64,000 nucleotides of DNA from JBFWVJ01 sp050246795 (GCA_050246795.1 JBFWVJ010000001.1:186001-250000); one strand, 5' to 3'. Counted from the first letter of the stretch, positions 44,301 to 50,452 are shown. Translations and numbers: made by a program. The notes: generated by a model not told the origin, from the letters alone.

Positions 44301-46732
44301 GGATACGAGGTCTTTCTCAGTTGAAGTTTTTGGTTCAATTGATCCAGAGCGAGCAGAATTCATTCCGGAGGGGTTGGTATGAGCTCCAACTCTTGCGTCT
44401 GCGCATGGATTTAAAGCCTGTTAATGATGTGTATCGTGCAGAAACTGCTCTCAGAAATCTTCATGAATTTCCCCATGGGCTATTCCCAGAACTTCTTCCA
44501 CTGGCAAATGGCAATGTGTCGATCTTGGACCTAAAGAAACCTGATGGGAGTGCATTTACCACGATTGCGAGTTTGTTGGAATATGTTCTTCCCCGTCTGA
44601 AAATAATTCATTCTCCACTGCTGCTCAATGAAGCTGATTTTGATCTTTATGTACGACTTTCTCCTGAGCTGAACGAAGATCCGCGGACTATTCCCGATTT
44701 GGTTGCGAAGCGTGAAGATCTGCAAGCAGTTTTGAGTCGACAGCTGAATGTTCCCGTTGAGGACTTATTGGTGATTTTGGATGCAGAGGAAGTCTTGAAT
44801 GTGCTAGAAGCAAGCGGAACTGTGATTGGTCGTTTCTATCCTTTGGATGAAACTGATCCGACTTTTGGCACTTCGAGTGGAGTCGCAGTTCTGCAGGGAG
44901 TGGTTGTGCAAGGGATGTATTCCGAAGGCAAGTTTAGTGCTCAATCGATGCCTTCCAGCAAATTGGATTCACTTTCTTTGCTGACGATGGATCAGCTGGC
45001 TCCTCAGATTGGCCCTTTGGTGAATCCCGTACTCGCTCAGCTCACGCCTTATCAAATCAATCAGCAAAAAAAGGCGGTCCTCTTGAATCAACTCCGACAG
45101 AGACCAGCAGGCACCGTGGATGATCTCATCGCGGCTGTTGAGTCTGATGTGGCGATTGAGTTGCCGAATGGCCTTCGTGTTTATCCAGGTCGACAACTGG
45201 GGAAAGGCGGGATTGGCGCGGTCTTCCTGGGCGTATTTCTGGACGATTTTGGGAACGTGGTTGAGGTTGCTGTAAAAAAACTCTTAAACCCCACGAGGCC
45301 AGGAGCAAAATACTCTTTGAGAGTCGCTGAACATGTGAGCAATACCGAGATGCCGGAGGGTGTTATTCGAGTGTATGGAGTAAATACGGCTCAAGCCGTT
45401 ATCGTTTCACAGCTGGTGCTTTCAGATCAGGGGCCTGGTATCGAAGCGGGTGACTACCAATGGGTGCAGAATTCTCCTTACCAAGGAGACCATTTCCTGA
45501 AATCCTATTTGCGAACACTCCAAAGCCTTCATGATCGCGGTGTTGTTGTCACAGATATCAAGCCGGCGAATGTGTTAGTTCAAGTGGTGTTGGACCCTCA
45601 AACAAAGCTCCCCAAAACCCATCCCGATGGAAGTGTGATCGTGGAGCCATTGGTGGCTGATGTGGATACTTTGGTTTATAAGGGGCTGGCGGATGATTAT
45701 CCAGCCAATGATCCGAGAAGAGAATTAACGTTTCAGCGATCTGGTTTGAGGTTGGTCCCCTTTACGCCCTACACGGCCCCGGGGAATGAAACCTATTTAT
45801 CGGATGATGCGGATGGAGGCAGGACGATGATTCTGGCAGCACCGGATACTGCTTATGTGATCGACGCTATTCCCAGTAAAAATAATTTTGAGGGGATTGA
45901 TGCTCATGCTTTCGGTATGACGGTCCTTCACCTTTTAATGAGCAACCGGTTCCGATACGGACAAAGTGATCAGACCGTGCGCGCTTTCTCTCTCAAAGGA
46001 AATTTTCATGAAGCTCTTCCGCCGGATCAACGGGCGAAATATCTCGAAGCGGCTGAATTCGCTATTGGGTATACCCAGGCAAAGGCAGAGCCTCGCGATT
46101 CAGACGGGTACAAACTCAATGGAAGGTTTACCTCTTCCCTTTCTGATTTCAGCGACCGTATTTACAGTCAGCAAAATCGAGAGATCCTTCCTGCCGGACA
46201 ATCCTTCAGTTACTCTGTTGGTTTGGGAAGCACGGTTTATATTGCCACTTCTGATGCTCGATATGTTGTCCGAAGAGATGGTGCTGGCGCTTATTCTTTC
46301 GAGGAGGTAAAAACTGGCGTGCGTCAGTCAAAAGCCTGGGGGACAACAGCTGTTTTTTCAGGGTTTGAGATTACTTTTGATCAAAATGGTGTTCGGATCC
46401 GGAATACCTCTGAGAGAGATATAAGAGTCCGTGAAGATGCGGAAACACCTTCTGTCATTGACTCTGCTCAACTTTCTCTTCATTCGGTTTTTGAACGGTA
46501 TATCTCTTCTTTAGGCTGGGCGGAGTTGAGTCACGTGATGGATCGACTGGAGGCTGATCAAAAGGCTTCTTCCCCGTATTCGTATCTCATGGGAAGTATT
46601 TTGAATCGACCAAGCCTGTCTCATCAGCTTTCACCGGACGCGCGTTCGTTCTTGTTGCAGCGGAGGGATGAGGTATCACAACGGATTTTTGATTCCCTCT
46701 TGCGCGATCTTTTAACAGCTGTCTTTTCATAG
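32354..46732 (+). CDS. Giant multidomain protein: kinase-like, GGDEF-like and HExxH modules (4792 aa)
   Basis: An N-terminal hydrophobic segment (14-30) suggests export or anchoring. A second apolar stretch lies at about 835-850. A coiled coil spans about 1096-1319. HEMGH is at 1509-1513 with a downstream Glu1546. Kinase-like domain 1 has loop ASGTFGDVY (1923-1931), Lys1948, Asp2042/Asn2047 and DIG at 2060. HENVH is at 2382-2386. GGDEF-like domain 1 has DPMTGLLNR at 2581 and GGEEF at 2660-2664. A second copy is degenerate (KGAGF, 2979-2983). Kinase-like domain 2 has Lys3259, Asp3353/Asn3358 and Asp3371. HENVH recurs at 3715-3719. Kinase-like domain 3 has GKGGIGAV at 4283-4290, Lys4308, Asp4401/Asn4406 and Asp4436. 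Kinase catalytic residues are kept, but HRD lacks His-Arg. No frameshift is seen. Whether the domains act inside or outside the cell is unknown. Confidence 0.85.
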   Translation: MKHFFSPSWKSFVSLTLIVAILATSIHVDLVRMVADWFSYPDFFTAQTVPGPAAEQQSRPTGPKCLDIENFEKAFYGESQKLKTAQEENRRRQAFASENRVPVELVKKRDPVPEFKPESIDNLLPGVLEKAAAIKEAYLQKKNALTGVNQVQDVGRLNLQTLTQLLPSQPYSRADLEYLLSQLNGVFGDGVFQMSLLDEIFEKNGNAEVVFMDGKIFFVDTTLRRFGTGLPQLSFLDLSTDRTYDRFVTVGPTDYATIESLPRELREWAKQYGAVNAASRADARATGYLRDLRNVFDAYQRGATRDQRKPWTIFQIEQRQNYATFAQLRSEQGRSSLHFIINPNQQEIVMHGVHPEKGDVTLVFRHVGDNIYEYRAEDGKVYRWLITGSVTNLEQGSALFDRITSGQEPAEIVRTNADGTEWRFNGNGRLQVGDRSYTEWKSNLKAEREDEQIRTQVEQEKLRESFLAQPNQVRLRIRQLDLLLNDLIAFRTETENAVASRFAAFLRQSYATYHPLGENGLNIFSFGGSESNFKERITAMVNLFVDLYLTPKAELGNKSQLQVWLEQNPTMSLQEILMAVDRDGTGTFVSDPAMGEFIRGIFLNYSVAGFNITTHYQYKDPKSEQDLLTSQLDQLKLLSGTFFDDFDPPEGNFEEFLSRLPEVSIGSRLVESVFGKRQFVTFESRLFEFLEPEINAVIADRCNTGSVREDLLNEARQMVEDSLSAEAVNNKGNKLGMSVREWLRVGPDTRYSTDQMRQVVENMIQQRLLHLQRQCAVKHLLTIKDEKGNVTGGISDPTKRKMFQLYVRVFDLTNDWFTLSKQSWNTIFDEVLVNAPLMFLSAGAANLIVKAAVTGVSRLTRAAIVASRAYKASRTVGLLRNTVAALYRAHRAGSPILRALTGSGRVLRSLSEGALEGLFEQVLSVTTLEEIATGRSNRKGEDWVKAIATEAFAEGIFDFSGGLSSRIFQKTVAYKNIFGVTRYAQVSSWVTQTLQKFQGGKLAREFLEERFQELNSMATLMAFNYFTQASPNGQFSDSVAQSLMGDQSFQQNLLHVFLQVMSFSHGRKLASKLTQSTPALNAFFNGGHGDSGSTNPSRDLTRVNNDLAGVESNIQGLRNRADAATDPSVQQRLAELQEVRQGLLGQRSQLSLDRLNEIGTTLAEIDRTIAQEGAAFAESQGLFNRRLELMRERETLQKTFAEGTLQDYESALRSVSQQIQVLESIKSNMPAEEVAKIDAQIDQLRSILFTYSTAKNRFATQRIEHLRQQANDLANTIASWRSQGVDPGRLAELSAQEASLRTELRDLREQRTNVDTQAEYNRIVQEQTANGTLEATDAYGHVDLATGRWYVNRAKLRADADRLGAELRGAVEIRLRDGQLVYAFPQPGESLDALRDRIFATQIGLDFDAGRGQRIPRENIEAANVVAPQNAQVVAQRIAALDPPALGRMLALPADPVARQQAIDDLKNQLQNNPDAVDQARGADGSGSSLRDLLARNLQRNLLEGHVRHEMGHRFERSLDPATRDGLAQRLGYDLTNAEQRETFQESVADWLSGELPADRVGQIESFFRDQIKNQNPSFTDAQVATELTNLKKVSTIRETFNQNYQADVGVDFQRLGVVTGTIFGLDRNLFSTAKLQTSSLINAKESLKATNNPFLQNSLNLVRYLIKFTENGLDIHSVAPQNRNEFFKLVDDLITTVVGDPSSQAAPVLNFVSNFLGASLVNPGFSAQTSLARRQQLQSVFDRLSAQRENAAAFPQNIQNINVVLESIQRGEIVADTGTIKLLEIMRLKFQLESVNAASLVQLKSRVDQARQTHDNFLRQFFPELLTNFVSGRVKDARGKELVSVSERLNYLTTLFGFASNSANVTLAPVQQKALRDLAYAAKLQQSAINPEYARAILQNNVSNTILPDGSTATVYKAGYIASGTFGDVYRAFRFDRDGLLVEVVLKEFKRVDGASQYEIDFARHLFQLQSQGKLQKGIIRVDSLSGNGRSIAYEAVSTADQGVKSLDAYQFKDAREAVRFVVSLAKALQSLHNQGIQVNDFKPPNILVDENGEAVIIDIGSWWYGLQSTPLSSDQRQLSPLRDGGDVFIYTSTYAPPDTSFKFQEVSNGDTGAHGFDLYSLGKSLDALMDGFLDWNGERWNTGWDSNFVDVLANNPQLLQLFRDLSTALKGNAATNFESTLAFSEVIARLETAARQLDFGLNPAPSAAAFPEASAVEQDLLQLSAELEVPADRPAIFQKMGDYFRDRFSAFLKFRDAAADVEGTRSTVSDRSQSTIDAVNDLNAQNPTPETNPRRQVKVSDPVDYLEYVYRDLVNRGEIDESETTFDDFLSDEADNNRITLELAFVSLDGRIIFNLDGIQRYMEVTGRSFGSIARELITHENVHRTFNQLPVEIRERVKTEVSAYFDGLRNRQQPLTVEERKLLVELAKNLGVVVVPGQDPVVALFQRYPQADTALVDEMVATYFGLNRVGELSFNLSLETRLATAGIDVENFWKLSHARDAYPAGARYAYHDDATRRTEGGIVIEQPVSLDRGTVPPPPEAKAEVTARIDQATARLVDRLSQNSSPAVKALFYDTFVDPMTGLLNRGGLSFLDGMIRSGSRVSMLSFDGDHFGVFNSELSTAYGDFLIQVMGRNFHEMIEGLRQQFPNSGVEGVRMGGEEFVVFGNLPESAINQAMQDMSARLKQEIRSLLTPDQLEALAQAAYRAKYLDQGEAGLEKARQEIGGSTAGVLEYQFGAKDIPDPLKIRANALQYTDQFLEYGKNIGGRGQVYGNGLIQDRRTDNAERLFDFAPHNELGVGQNHRLTAGRSQLDLDVRLHFESHTPLRNQFLQDYGLNQVQTTIVDQFLRLPGFGRADFEVMARRIINRAGDNTNGRDLTTVINVLFSLKTEYAQAIRDFGSFTGAATTYHLNSLPSAEYSSPTRVDLGEFKSINETMGHTHGDTFLLFVYHRVLLDAARELGWSVEGPNPDIVIAQKGAGFIYRLNNRVAAEAGFFNGFIQSRYGQQVQQLFDFLGTDAEGRSYDQVRLQWLRENRQSADPSFPNQKQLLFTYPELPSIFDQGDSGDLDIDAERTRDFPFDAQQSQPLPTVPQSTPESGMEAAEGNAVSQRILENYKARIDQGDRAYLEQFFPELLQDFVSGPVLDAQGRELVMATEKRAYIQTLYEQFVSTPVFPLSAAQNTVLAALRADAQARGVSINAEYARAVLSGNTLQIQLPDGSTTTLYRAGYIASGVLGDVSRAFRIDSAGRVVELVVKDFKIINGASQYEIDFAKHLYGLQSRGLLAQGVIRVDGVSPEGTSVVYQAVRSRDQGIKTLEDYRFESPEAALRFFSSLVSAIRQIHDLGIIINDIKPANILVDANGNAVIIDIGSWFYEARSNLSEEAQRLAVNRDESLGPTPFQLSPLYAPPYLTTNLRVAFAASGEPGTHGFDLYSLGRSIEALLNGVLEHEGKSVQLNYEGHLGDLLSQRPDMRLLLEDIARKLQGTSFTLFEPEIDLAGVESLLTTALSTPVDLGRLEQARVRDNQSGGTVRQDQVRAENALLETMNTFEVPADRPGIFAAIGGFFRNAYQRFLKLRDRAQDLQETQSFTAAIDAEFSPLSTRLQDTVDIVEQQNAQEPTPETDRRGYIKVDNAIDYVESVYNDLVARGEINSDETTFDDFLEAEAEKNVVSLELAFVNRDGRIVFNQEGIQAYMQATGRSYTSVVRELLTHENVHRTFNQLSGEIRSAVIREVGAMYLGLKEKFDTDNLSFDERRLLTELAKQNIGVDLSSGDPIARLFEQHPVADTAVVDELVATYFGLNRVDELAVIPALDTALTAGGIDVSSFWKLSHARAAYPVGTRYAHHSDSTRRTQGGVVVSEANELRSVLARLKNQIQTNARLSPEFQAPSLRVLDVIGRYLSLSEGSVPPFLEYLSQQGDSSEFEDSFGVIRDFFTVLVDRAERDSNLLERRLLNAVSDFFQSVLPDLNPQVISMISSGRIRGLSQLKFLVQLIQSEQNSFRRGWYELQLLRLRMDLKPVNDVYRAETALRNLHEFPHGLFPELLPLANGNVSILDLKKPDGSAFTTIASLLEYVLPRLKIIHSPLLLNEADFDLYVRLSPELNEDPRTIPDLVAKREDLQAVLSRQLNVPVEDLLVILDAEEVLNVLEASGTVIGRFYPLDETDPTFGTSSGVAVLQGVVVQGMYSEGKFSAQSMPSSKLDSLSLLTMDQLAPQIGPLVNPVLAQLTPYQINQQKKAVLLNQLRQRPAGTVDDLIAAVESDVAIELPNGLRVYPGRQLGKGGIGAVFLGVFLDDFGNVVEVAVKKLLNPTRPGAKYSLRVAEHVSNTEMPEGVIRVYGVNTAQAVIVSQLVLSDQGPGIEAGDYQWVQNSPYQGDHFLKSYLRTLQSLHDRGVVVTDIKPANVLVQVVLDPQTKLPKTHPDGSVIVEPLVADVDTLVYKGLADDYPANDPRRELTFQRSGLRLVPFTPYTAPGNETYLSDDADGGRTMILAAPDTAYVIDAIPSKNNFEGIDAHAFGMTVLHLLMSNRFRYGQSDQTVRAFSLKGNFHEALPPDQRAKYLEAAEFAIGYTQAKAEPRDSDGYKLNGRFTSSLSDFSDRIYSQQNREILPAGQSFSYSVGLGSTVYIATSDARYVVRRDGAGAYSFEEVKTGVRQSKAWGTTAVFSGFEITFDQNGVRIRNTSERDIRVREDAETPSVIDSAQLSLHSVFERYISSLGWAELSHVMDRLEADQKASSPYSYLMGSILNRPSLSHQLSPDARSFLLQRRDEVSQRIFDSLLRDLLTAVFS

Positions 46733-46742
46733 AGGGAGCGTG

Positions 46743-46748
46743 TATAAT
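46743..46748 (+). promoter_or_regulatory. Promoter -10 for the 46771 gene
   Basis: TATAAT just after the giant-gene stop lies 23 bases before the next ATG, with only a weak -35. It may give the two downstream genes separate expression. Confidence 0.4.
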
Positions 46749-46770
46749 TCATTATTGTTTCATCGCCTTT

Positions 46771-47604
46771 ATGCCTGATTCATTTCGATTTCGATTGAAT
46801 GATCCAGAAGAGCCTTCACCAATCTCTTCAGTTTCCAGCTCTCCCCATAATGGGGGCAAGAAGCCGACTGATTTGGCTGCTCATCTTGATCGTATGAGGT
46901 CGGGTCGATTCGAGACAGATGTATCGTCACCTCTTGGAATTTTACAAAAAACGGGGTTTTATCCTTGTCAGCCCTTTGTTCCATCATCTTCACTTTCGAG
47001 ACCGCCTGATAATGAATGTCAATTCGTCAGGACACTTGCTGCTTCTTATTTTCAGATTCCCGAAGCGAATATTTTGTCAGTCGAACACATCTCGGAAGTC
47101 CTCGAGAGTGGTGAGCGTGTGTTTTTTGCGGGAGCTTTTGTTCGCCCCCCCCAGTCGGTTTTTACCGGTTCGCTAGAAGCGTTAGATTCGGAATATGCTC
47201 TTTTGTATCCTCAGCATCCCGAGTATATGTACAGGATTCGGCTTTCAGATGGAAAGGAGCATTGGGTATCGCATGGTTCATCTGATCCGTTTTCACCCCT
47301 TGGCAATAGTGTTTTTACAAAGCCAGTTCAAGAAGCTTTTGATCCGCACGAATTTCATCCCGATATTATTCCTTTTTCTTCCCCGAAATCTACCCTTCGA
47401 GATCTGTTGGGAAGACGTATCGATTTGGATGCATTCCTTCAACAGGCACGTGAAGAAATTGAGCAAGAATGCGGTGGAGATGTTGATATTTCTTTCGTAA
47501 GGGTGGGTGTTTCCGGACAATCAGGCCCCCTGCTTCGAGTGCATTTTCCTCATGATGCCACGCGTTTACCGGTGTATTATTCTGCCCAACAACTTATTTC
47601 ATAG
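46771..47604 (+). CDS. Conserved-architecture protein of unknown function, paralog 1
   Basis: This 277-aa soluble protein has no signal peptide. It has a disordered Ser/Pro-rich N-terminus, a helical middle and a beta-rich C-terminal half (EYMYRIRLSDGKEHWVSHG, then DVDISFVRVGV...LLRVHFPHD). The next gene shares the same order: a KEHWV/EEKWF strand, a helix, then DVDI/DVHI and a final LRVHF/IRMKF strand. The two look like diverged paralogs. Position directly after the giant gene suggests a chaperone, adaptor or immunity-type partner, but that is only positional inference. Confidence 0.7.
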   Translation: MPDSFRFRLNDPEEPSPISSVSSSPHNGGKKPTDLAAHLDRMRSGRFETDVSSPLGILQKTGFYPCQPFVPSSSLSRPPDNECQFVRTLAASYFQIPEANILSVEHISEVLESGERVFFAGAFVRPPQSVFTGSLEALDSEYALLYPQHPEYMYRIRLSDGKEHWVSHGSSDPFSPLGNSVFTKPVQEAFDPHEFHPDIIPFSSPKSTLRDLLGRRIDLDAFLQQAREEIEQECGGDVDISFVRVGVSGQSGPLLRVHFPHDATRLPVYYSAQQLIS

Positions 47605-47607
47605 ACC

Positions 47608-48612
47608 ATGCATATTGGAAAAACATTCTATGACGGCGATGATCCCCAGGCACCCGCAGCCAGATCTTCGGAAAGTAACGAGAAAAGACAAAAGAAGCTT
47701 CGGAAAGAGATTCAAGCCTCGCTCACTCAGCTGCATCAGCAGCAGGTTTTGGAATTTATAAAGGCCGGTGTCTATCCCTGGATGAAAGCTTCCTATCCGT
47801 TAGAATTTGAGCCTGATCCGGTTTATAAGGCCAAGAAATCTGCTTTTCTTTACGAGGTTGGGAAAAACTCCTTCGGTTTGAATGCTTCTCAGGCGGAGCA
47901 TGAAGTGGTTTTGGAGCATGTAGCTGAACTGTCTCAAAACCACGAGGTGTACTTCCCGCTCGAGTGCTCTCAAGATGCCGCTGAATCCCGCTCTGTTGGC
48001 GCGCCGGACTTCGTGTCGTATTTCGATGGCATGCAAAAGGCCTTGGTCTGGAATGAGAAGATTGTTTTCAACTCGGTGGAGACACGCGACAAGGTGTATT
48101 TTGAGAATCGTTTATTCCGTGCGCGGGTGGGGGATGAAGAAAAGTGGTTTCGCTATGATGAAGCTGGAAAACTGCAGCCTTATGAAGGCAAGGCCTTGGC
48201 GCATCCGAAATCTGAAAAGGCCCCCATTGATTTTTCAGCAGCCATCGATTGGCAGTCCTTGCAGGATGGAGTGTCCGGCATCGATGATGCTCAGGCCTTT
48301 CGAGAAAAGCTGTTGAAGCAGTTGGGATACGATCTGAGTGAGGATGTCCACATCGATCTTCCCGAATTGAAGTTCAAAAAAGGACAGTTGATCAGGATGA
48401 AGTTCGGTGATGGGAAGTATGAATGGGTGTATTGTCCGGCGGAGATGTTTGGGGTTGATCCTTATGCTCGTGTGCGCGAACAAATGCTTGCGCAGCATTC
48501 GGTTGTTCCATCTTCAACTCCTGAGAAACTTCCAAAAGCCTCAACTCCCGAGCGAGTTTCGGACGTGATTTTGGGAAAAATTCGGTCCCTTCTGAAGTGG
48601 AAGCGGTCTTAA
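47608..48612 (+). CDS. Conserved-architecture protein of unknown function, paralog 2
   Basis: A 334-aa soluble protein starting 3 bases after the upstream stop, so co-translated. The N-terminus is charged and helical (NEKRQKKLRKEIQASLTQL). The C-terminal part parallels the preceding gene (YFENRLFRARVGDEEKWFRY, DDAQAFREKLLKQLGYDLSED, LIRMKFGDGKYEWVY). A Ser/Pro linker and basic tail end it. It overlaps the convergent gene at 48609 by 4 bases around a shared TTAA. No family is recognised. Confidence 0.7.
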   Translation: MHIGKTFYDGDDPQAPAARSSESNEKRQKKLRKEIQASLTQLHQQQVLEFIKAGVYPWMKASYPLEFEPDPVYKAKKSAFLYEVGKNSFGLNASQAEHEVVLEHVAELSQNHEVYFPLECSQDAAESRSVGAPDFVSYFDGMQKALVWNEKIVFNSVETRDKVYFENRLFRARVGDEEKWFRYDEAGKLQPYEGKALAHPKSEKAPIDFSAAIDWQSLQDGVSGIDDAQAFREKLLKQLGYDLSEDVHIDLPELKFKKGQLIRMKFGDGKYEWVYCPAEMFGVDPYARVREQMLAQHSVVPSSTPEKLPKASTPERVSDVILGKIRSLLKWKRS

Positions 48613-49313
48613 ATTTTCTCTTGGATTTTTTTTGCACGCCAAGCGCGGCGGAGACTGGGAAGCATTTCTTCCAGTTGTTCTTGTGAATAATGGCCTGACT
48701 GATGAAGTCGGAGGAGGTATCGGAGATCATCATGGTATTCGGCGGGGATGTTTTTGTTCGAGCTCCCCTGATTTTGAAGCAGCTGTTGGAGCCATTTCTT
48801 TAATTCCCGTTCGTACTGCTTGTCTTCCTCTTCGGTGCTTCGTGCTTCATCCATGACTTGATCGACCCCTCCTCTCATTTCAGCTTTGATACCTGCCAAT
48901 ATTTCCGTGAGTCTTTGTTGCGACTCGAGTGCGGCAGAGCTTTTTTTGAGAGGCTGGGCTTCGATCCCGAGGGATCTCAGGAAGGTTGCTATTAATTGGC
49001 CGGCCTTGTTGAGCTGGCGGTTCTGACCATTTTGAAGGCTGTATTTGTCCCAGAGCCATTGGATGACGCGTTGGCCGTAGGCTTCCAGGGTGGGGTAAGA
49101 CTGCGCAATGGTTTCGGGGTTTGCCGCGAACACAAGATCGTCTCTCATGGCACAGAGTTTTTTAAAGCCTTCTTTTCCGAGGGCCCCATAATGAGGGAAG
49201 GGTGATTGAGATATTTGAGTTCGGATAAAATCCCGTATCTGAGTATGGGCTTGAACGACGCTCAGAGCGTTCTCTGTTTCGAGGCTTCCGCTGTGGATAT
49301 CTTTGTCTTTCAT
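48609..49313 (-). CDS. Helical cytoplasmic protein of unknown function
   Basis: A 234-aa, mostly helical protein with Gln/Lys-rich segments (RQLNKAGQLIATFLRSLG, EDKQYERELKKWLQQLLQNQG) and a C-terminal helical hairpin (YHDDLRYLLRLHQSGHYSQEQLEEMLPSLRRAWRAKK). It has no signal peptide and no known domain. I chose the ATG at 49313 because a near-ideal promoter (49321-49349) lies directly upstream. Longer in-frame versions would overlap that promoter and the end of the glycosyltransferase gene. The mRNA would be leaderless. Confidence 0.65.
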   Translation of the reverse strand: MKDKDIHSGSLETENALSVVQAHTQIRDFIRTQISQSPFPHYGALGKEGFKKLCAMRDDLVFAANPETIAQSYPTLEAYGQRVIQWLWDKYSLQNGQNRQLNKAGQLIATFLRSLGIEAQPLKKSSAALESQQRLTEILAGIKAEMRGGVDQVMDEARSTEEEDKQYERELKKWLQQLLQNQGSSNKNIPAEYHDDLRYLLRLHQSGHYSQEQLEEMLPSLRRAWRAKKIQEKI

Positions 49314-49320
49314 ATCTTCT

Positions 49321-49349
49321 ATTATACCGCATTTTTCTTTTTGTTGTAA
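49321..49349 (-). promoter_or_regulatory. Promoter producing a leaderless mRNA
   Basis: On the minus strand TTACAA (49344-49349), a 17-bp spacer and a perfect TATAAT (49321-49326) lie 7 bases from the ATG at 49313. Transcription would begin at or next to the start codon. Confidence 0.65.
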
Positions 49350-49351
49350 GC

Positions 49352-50452
49352 TCATTCCATCACCGAATTTTTCCGCCGCACCACAATCTGCCAAAAGTAC
49401 TTCCAGTAGGTCGTTAGAAAGGAGGTTTGGCGGAACCAGAAATCAAGGGCTGATATTTTTCGGTGTTTTTGAACTGCTCTTCGCTTCTTCCAGATTTTCG
49501 GTAGGGTTTTGAGCACTTCGATACGAGAACAGATGAAAATCTTCGTAATCGTCCAGCGGAAGGTGATGATGGAGATGATGATGACCAAGAGGTCGCGAAG
49601 GATGATCCAGGGGAGGTTGAGGAGGATGACCAGCCAAGGCGCGTTGTGAAGGTAGGCCCAGAGTTGGTTGCGTTGTGAACGGATGCGGTAGTCGGTGTTT
49701 TTGATTTTTTTGATGCTTTGGTTGATCTTGTGGTAGACGATGGATGTTGGACAAAACACTACAGAATAGCCTCTGACGATGGATCGCAAGCTGAGATCAG
49801 CGTCTTCGTAGTTGAGGAAAAACTCTTTATCGAACAGGCCGATGTCCTTGAGCATATTTGCGGAGAATAATGCTGCTCCTGCGCATGCGCCCATGGGGTG
49901 ATAATTTTGAATTTTGAATCCATTCGACAAGCTCAGGACATGTTTTGAATTTTGAATGGGTTCATTTCGCATTTTCGGGACGGTGTCGCCAGTGGTGAGG
50001 AGGTCGTGACCAGTGTTGTCGAGCTTGGTCCGATCGTAATAGTTGATCATTTTCGTTGCTACAATCCCGGTTCTTTCATTCAGGCCTTTTATCGCTTCGC
50101 TTAAAAACTTCGGATCGACGATGGTGTCATTGTTCAGGGTAAAAATGTAGTCGGCGCCGTTGGCAAGTGCCTGTCGGATGGCGACATTGTTGCCTTCGGC
50201 AAAGCCGAAGTTTTCTTTGTTTTGAATGAAGTGGATTTTGGGGAGTTTTTCGAAGGATTTTTTCGCGGAAGAGTATTGTTTTAGATAGCGCTTGATGCGG
50301 GAAAGTTCATCGTCTTTCGAAGCATTGTCGACCAAGTAAATGGAATACTGGTGATAGTTGTTTTCGAACACCGAAAGCAGGCATTCGAGTGTGTCTTCGA
50401 AGCCGTTCCAGTTGAGGATGACGATCGCGATGTGGGGAGGGCTGGAATGCAA
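49352..50452 (-). CDS. Family 2 glycosyltransferase (rhamnosyltransferase-like)
   Basis: A 366-aa GT-A enzyme with HIAIVILNWNG at the start, DNASKD, NFGFAEGNNVAI, the metal/nucleotide-sugar motif LNNDT, and a GAALFSANMLKDIGLFDKEFFLNYEDADLSLR acceptor region. A C-terminal membrane segment (WLVILLNLPWIILRDLLVIIISI) follows. It adds a sugar to a cell-surface polysaccharide, and the sugar is unknown. About 18 residues near the centre (IQNSKHVLSLSNGFKIQN) come from repeat DNA at 49901-49959. The start is uncertain. I use a TTG at 50452 because longer versions would run into the divergent exporter gene. Confidence 0.85.
   Translation of the reverse strand: MHSSPPHIAIVILNWNGFEDTLECLLSVFENNYHQYSIYLVDNASKDDELSRIKRYLKQYSSAKKSFEKLPKIHFIQNKENFGFAEGNNVAIRQALANGADYIFTLNNDTIVDPKFLSEAIKGLNERTGIVATKMINYYDRTKLDNTGHDLLTTGDTVPKMRNEPIQNSKHVLSLSNGFKIQNYHPMGACAGAALFSANMLKDIGLFDKEFFLNYEDADLSLRSIVRGYSVVFCPTSIVYHKINQSIKKIKNTDYRIRSQRNQLWAYLHNAPWLVILLNLPWIILRDLLVIIISIITFRWTITKIFICSRIEVLKTLPKIWKKRRAVQKHRKISALDFWFRQTSFLTTYWKYFWQIVVRRKNSVME
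49901..49959. repeat. AATTTTGAATTTTGAA repeat with CTCAGGACATG core, in frame in a glycosyltransferase
   Basis: Two AATTTTGAATTTTGAA arms flank TTCGACAAGCTCAGGACATG (49924-49943). The whole block is translated without a stop. The core resembles 14720-14739 and 55451-55472. Confidence 0.8.
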
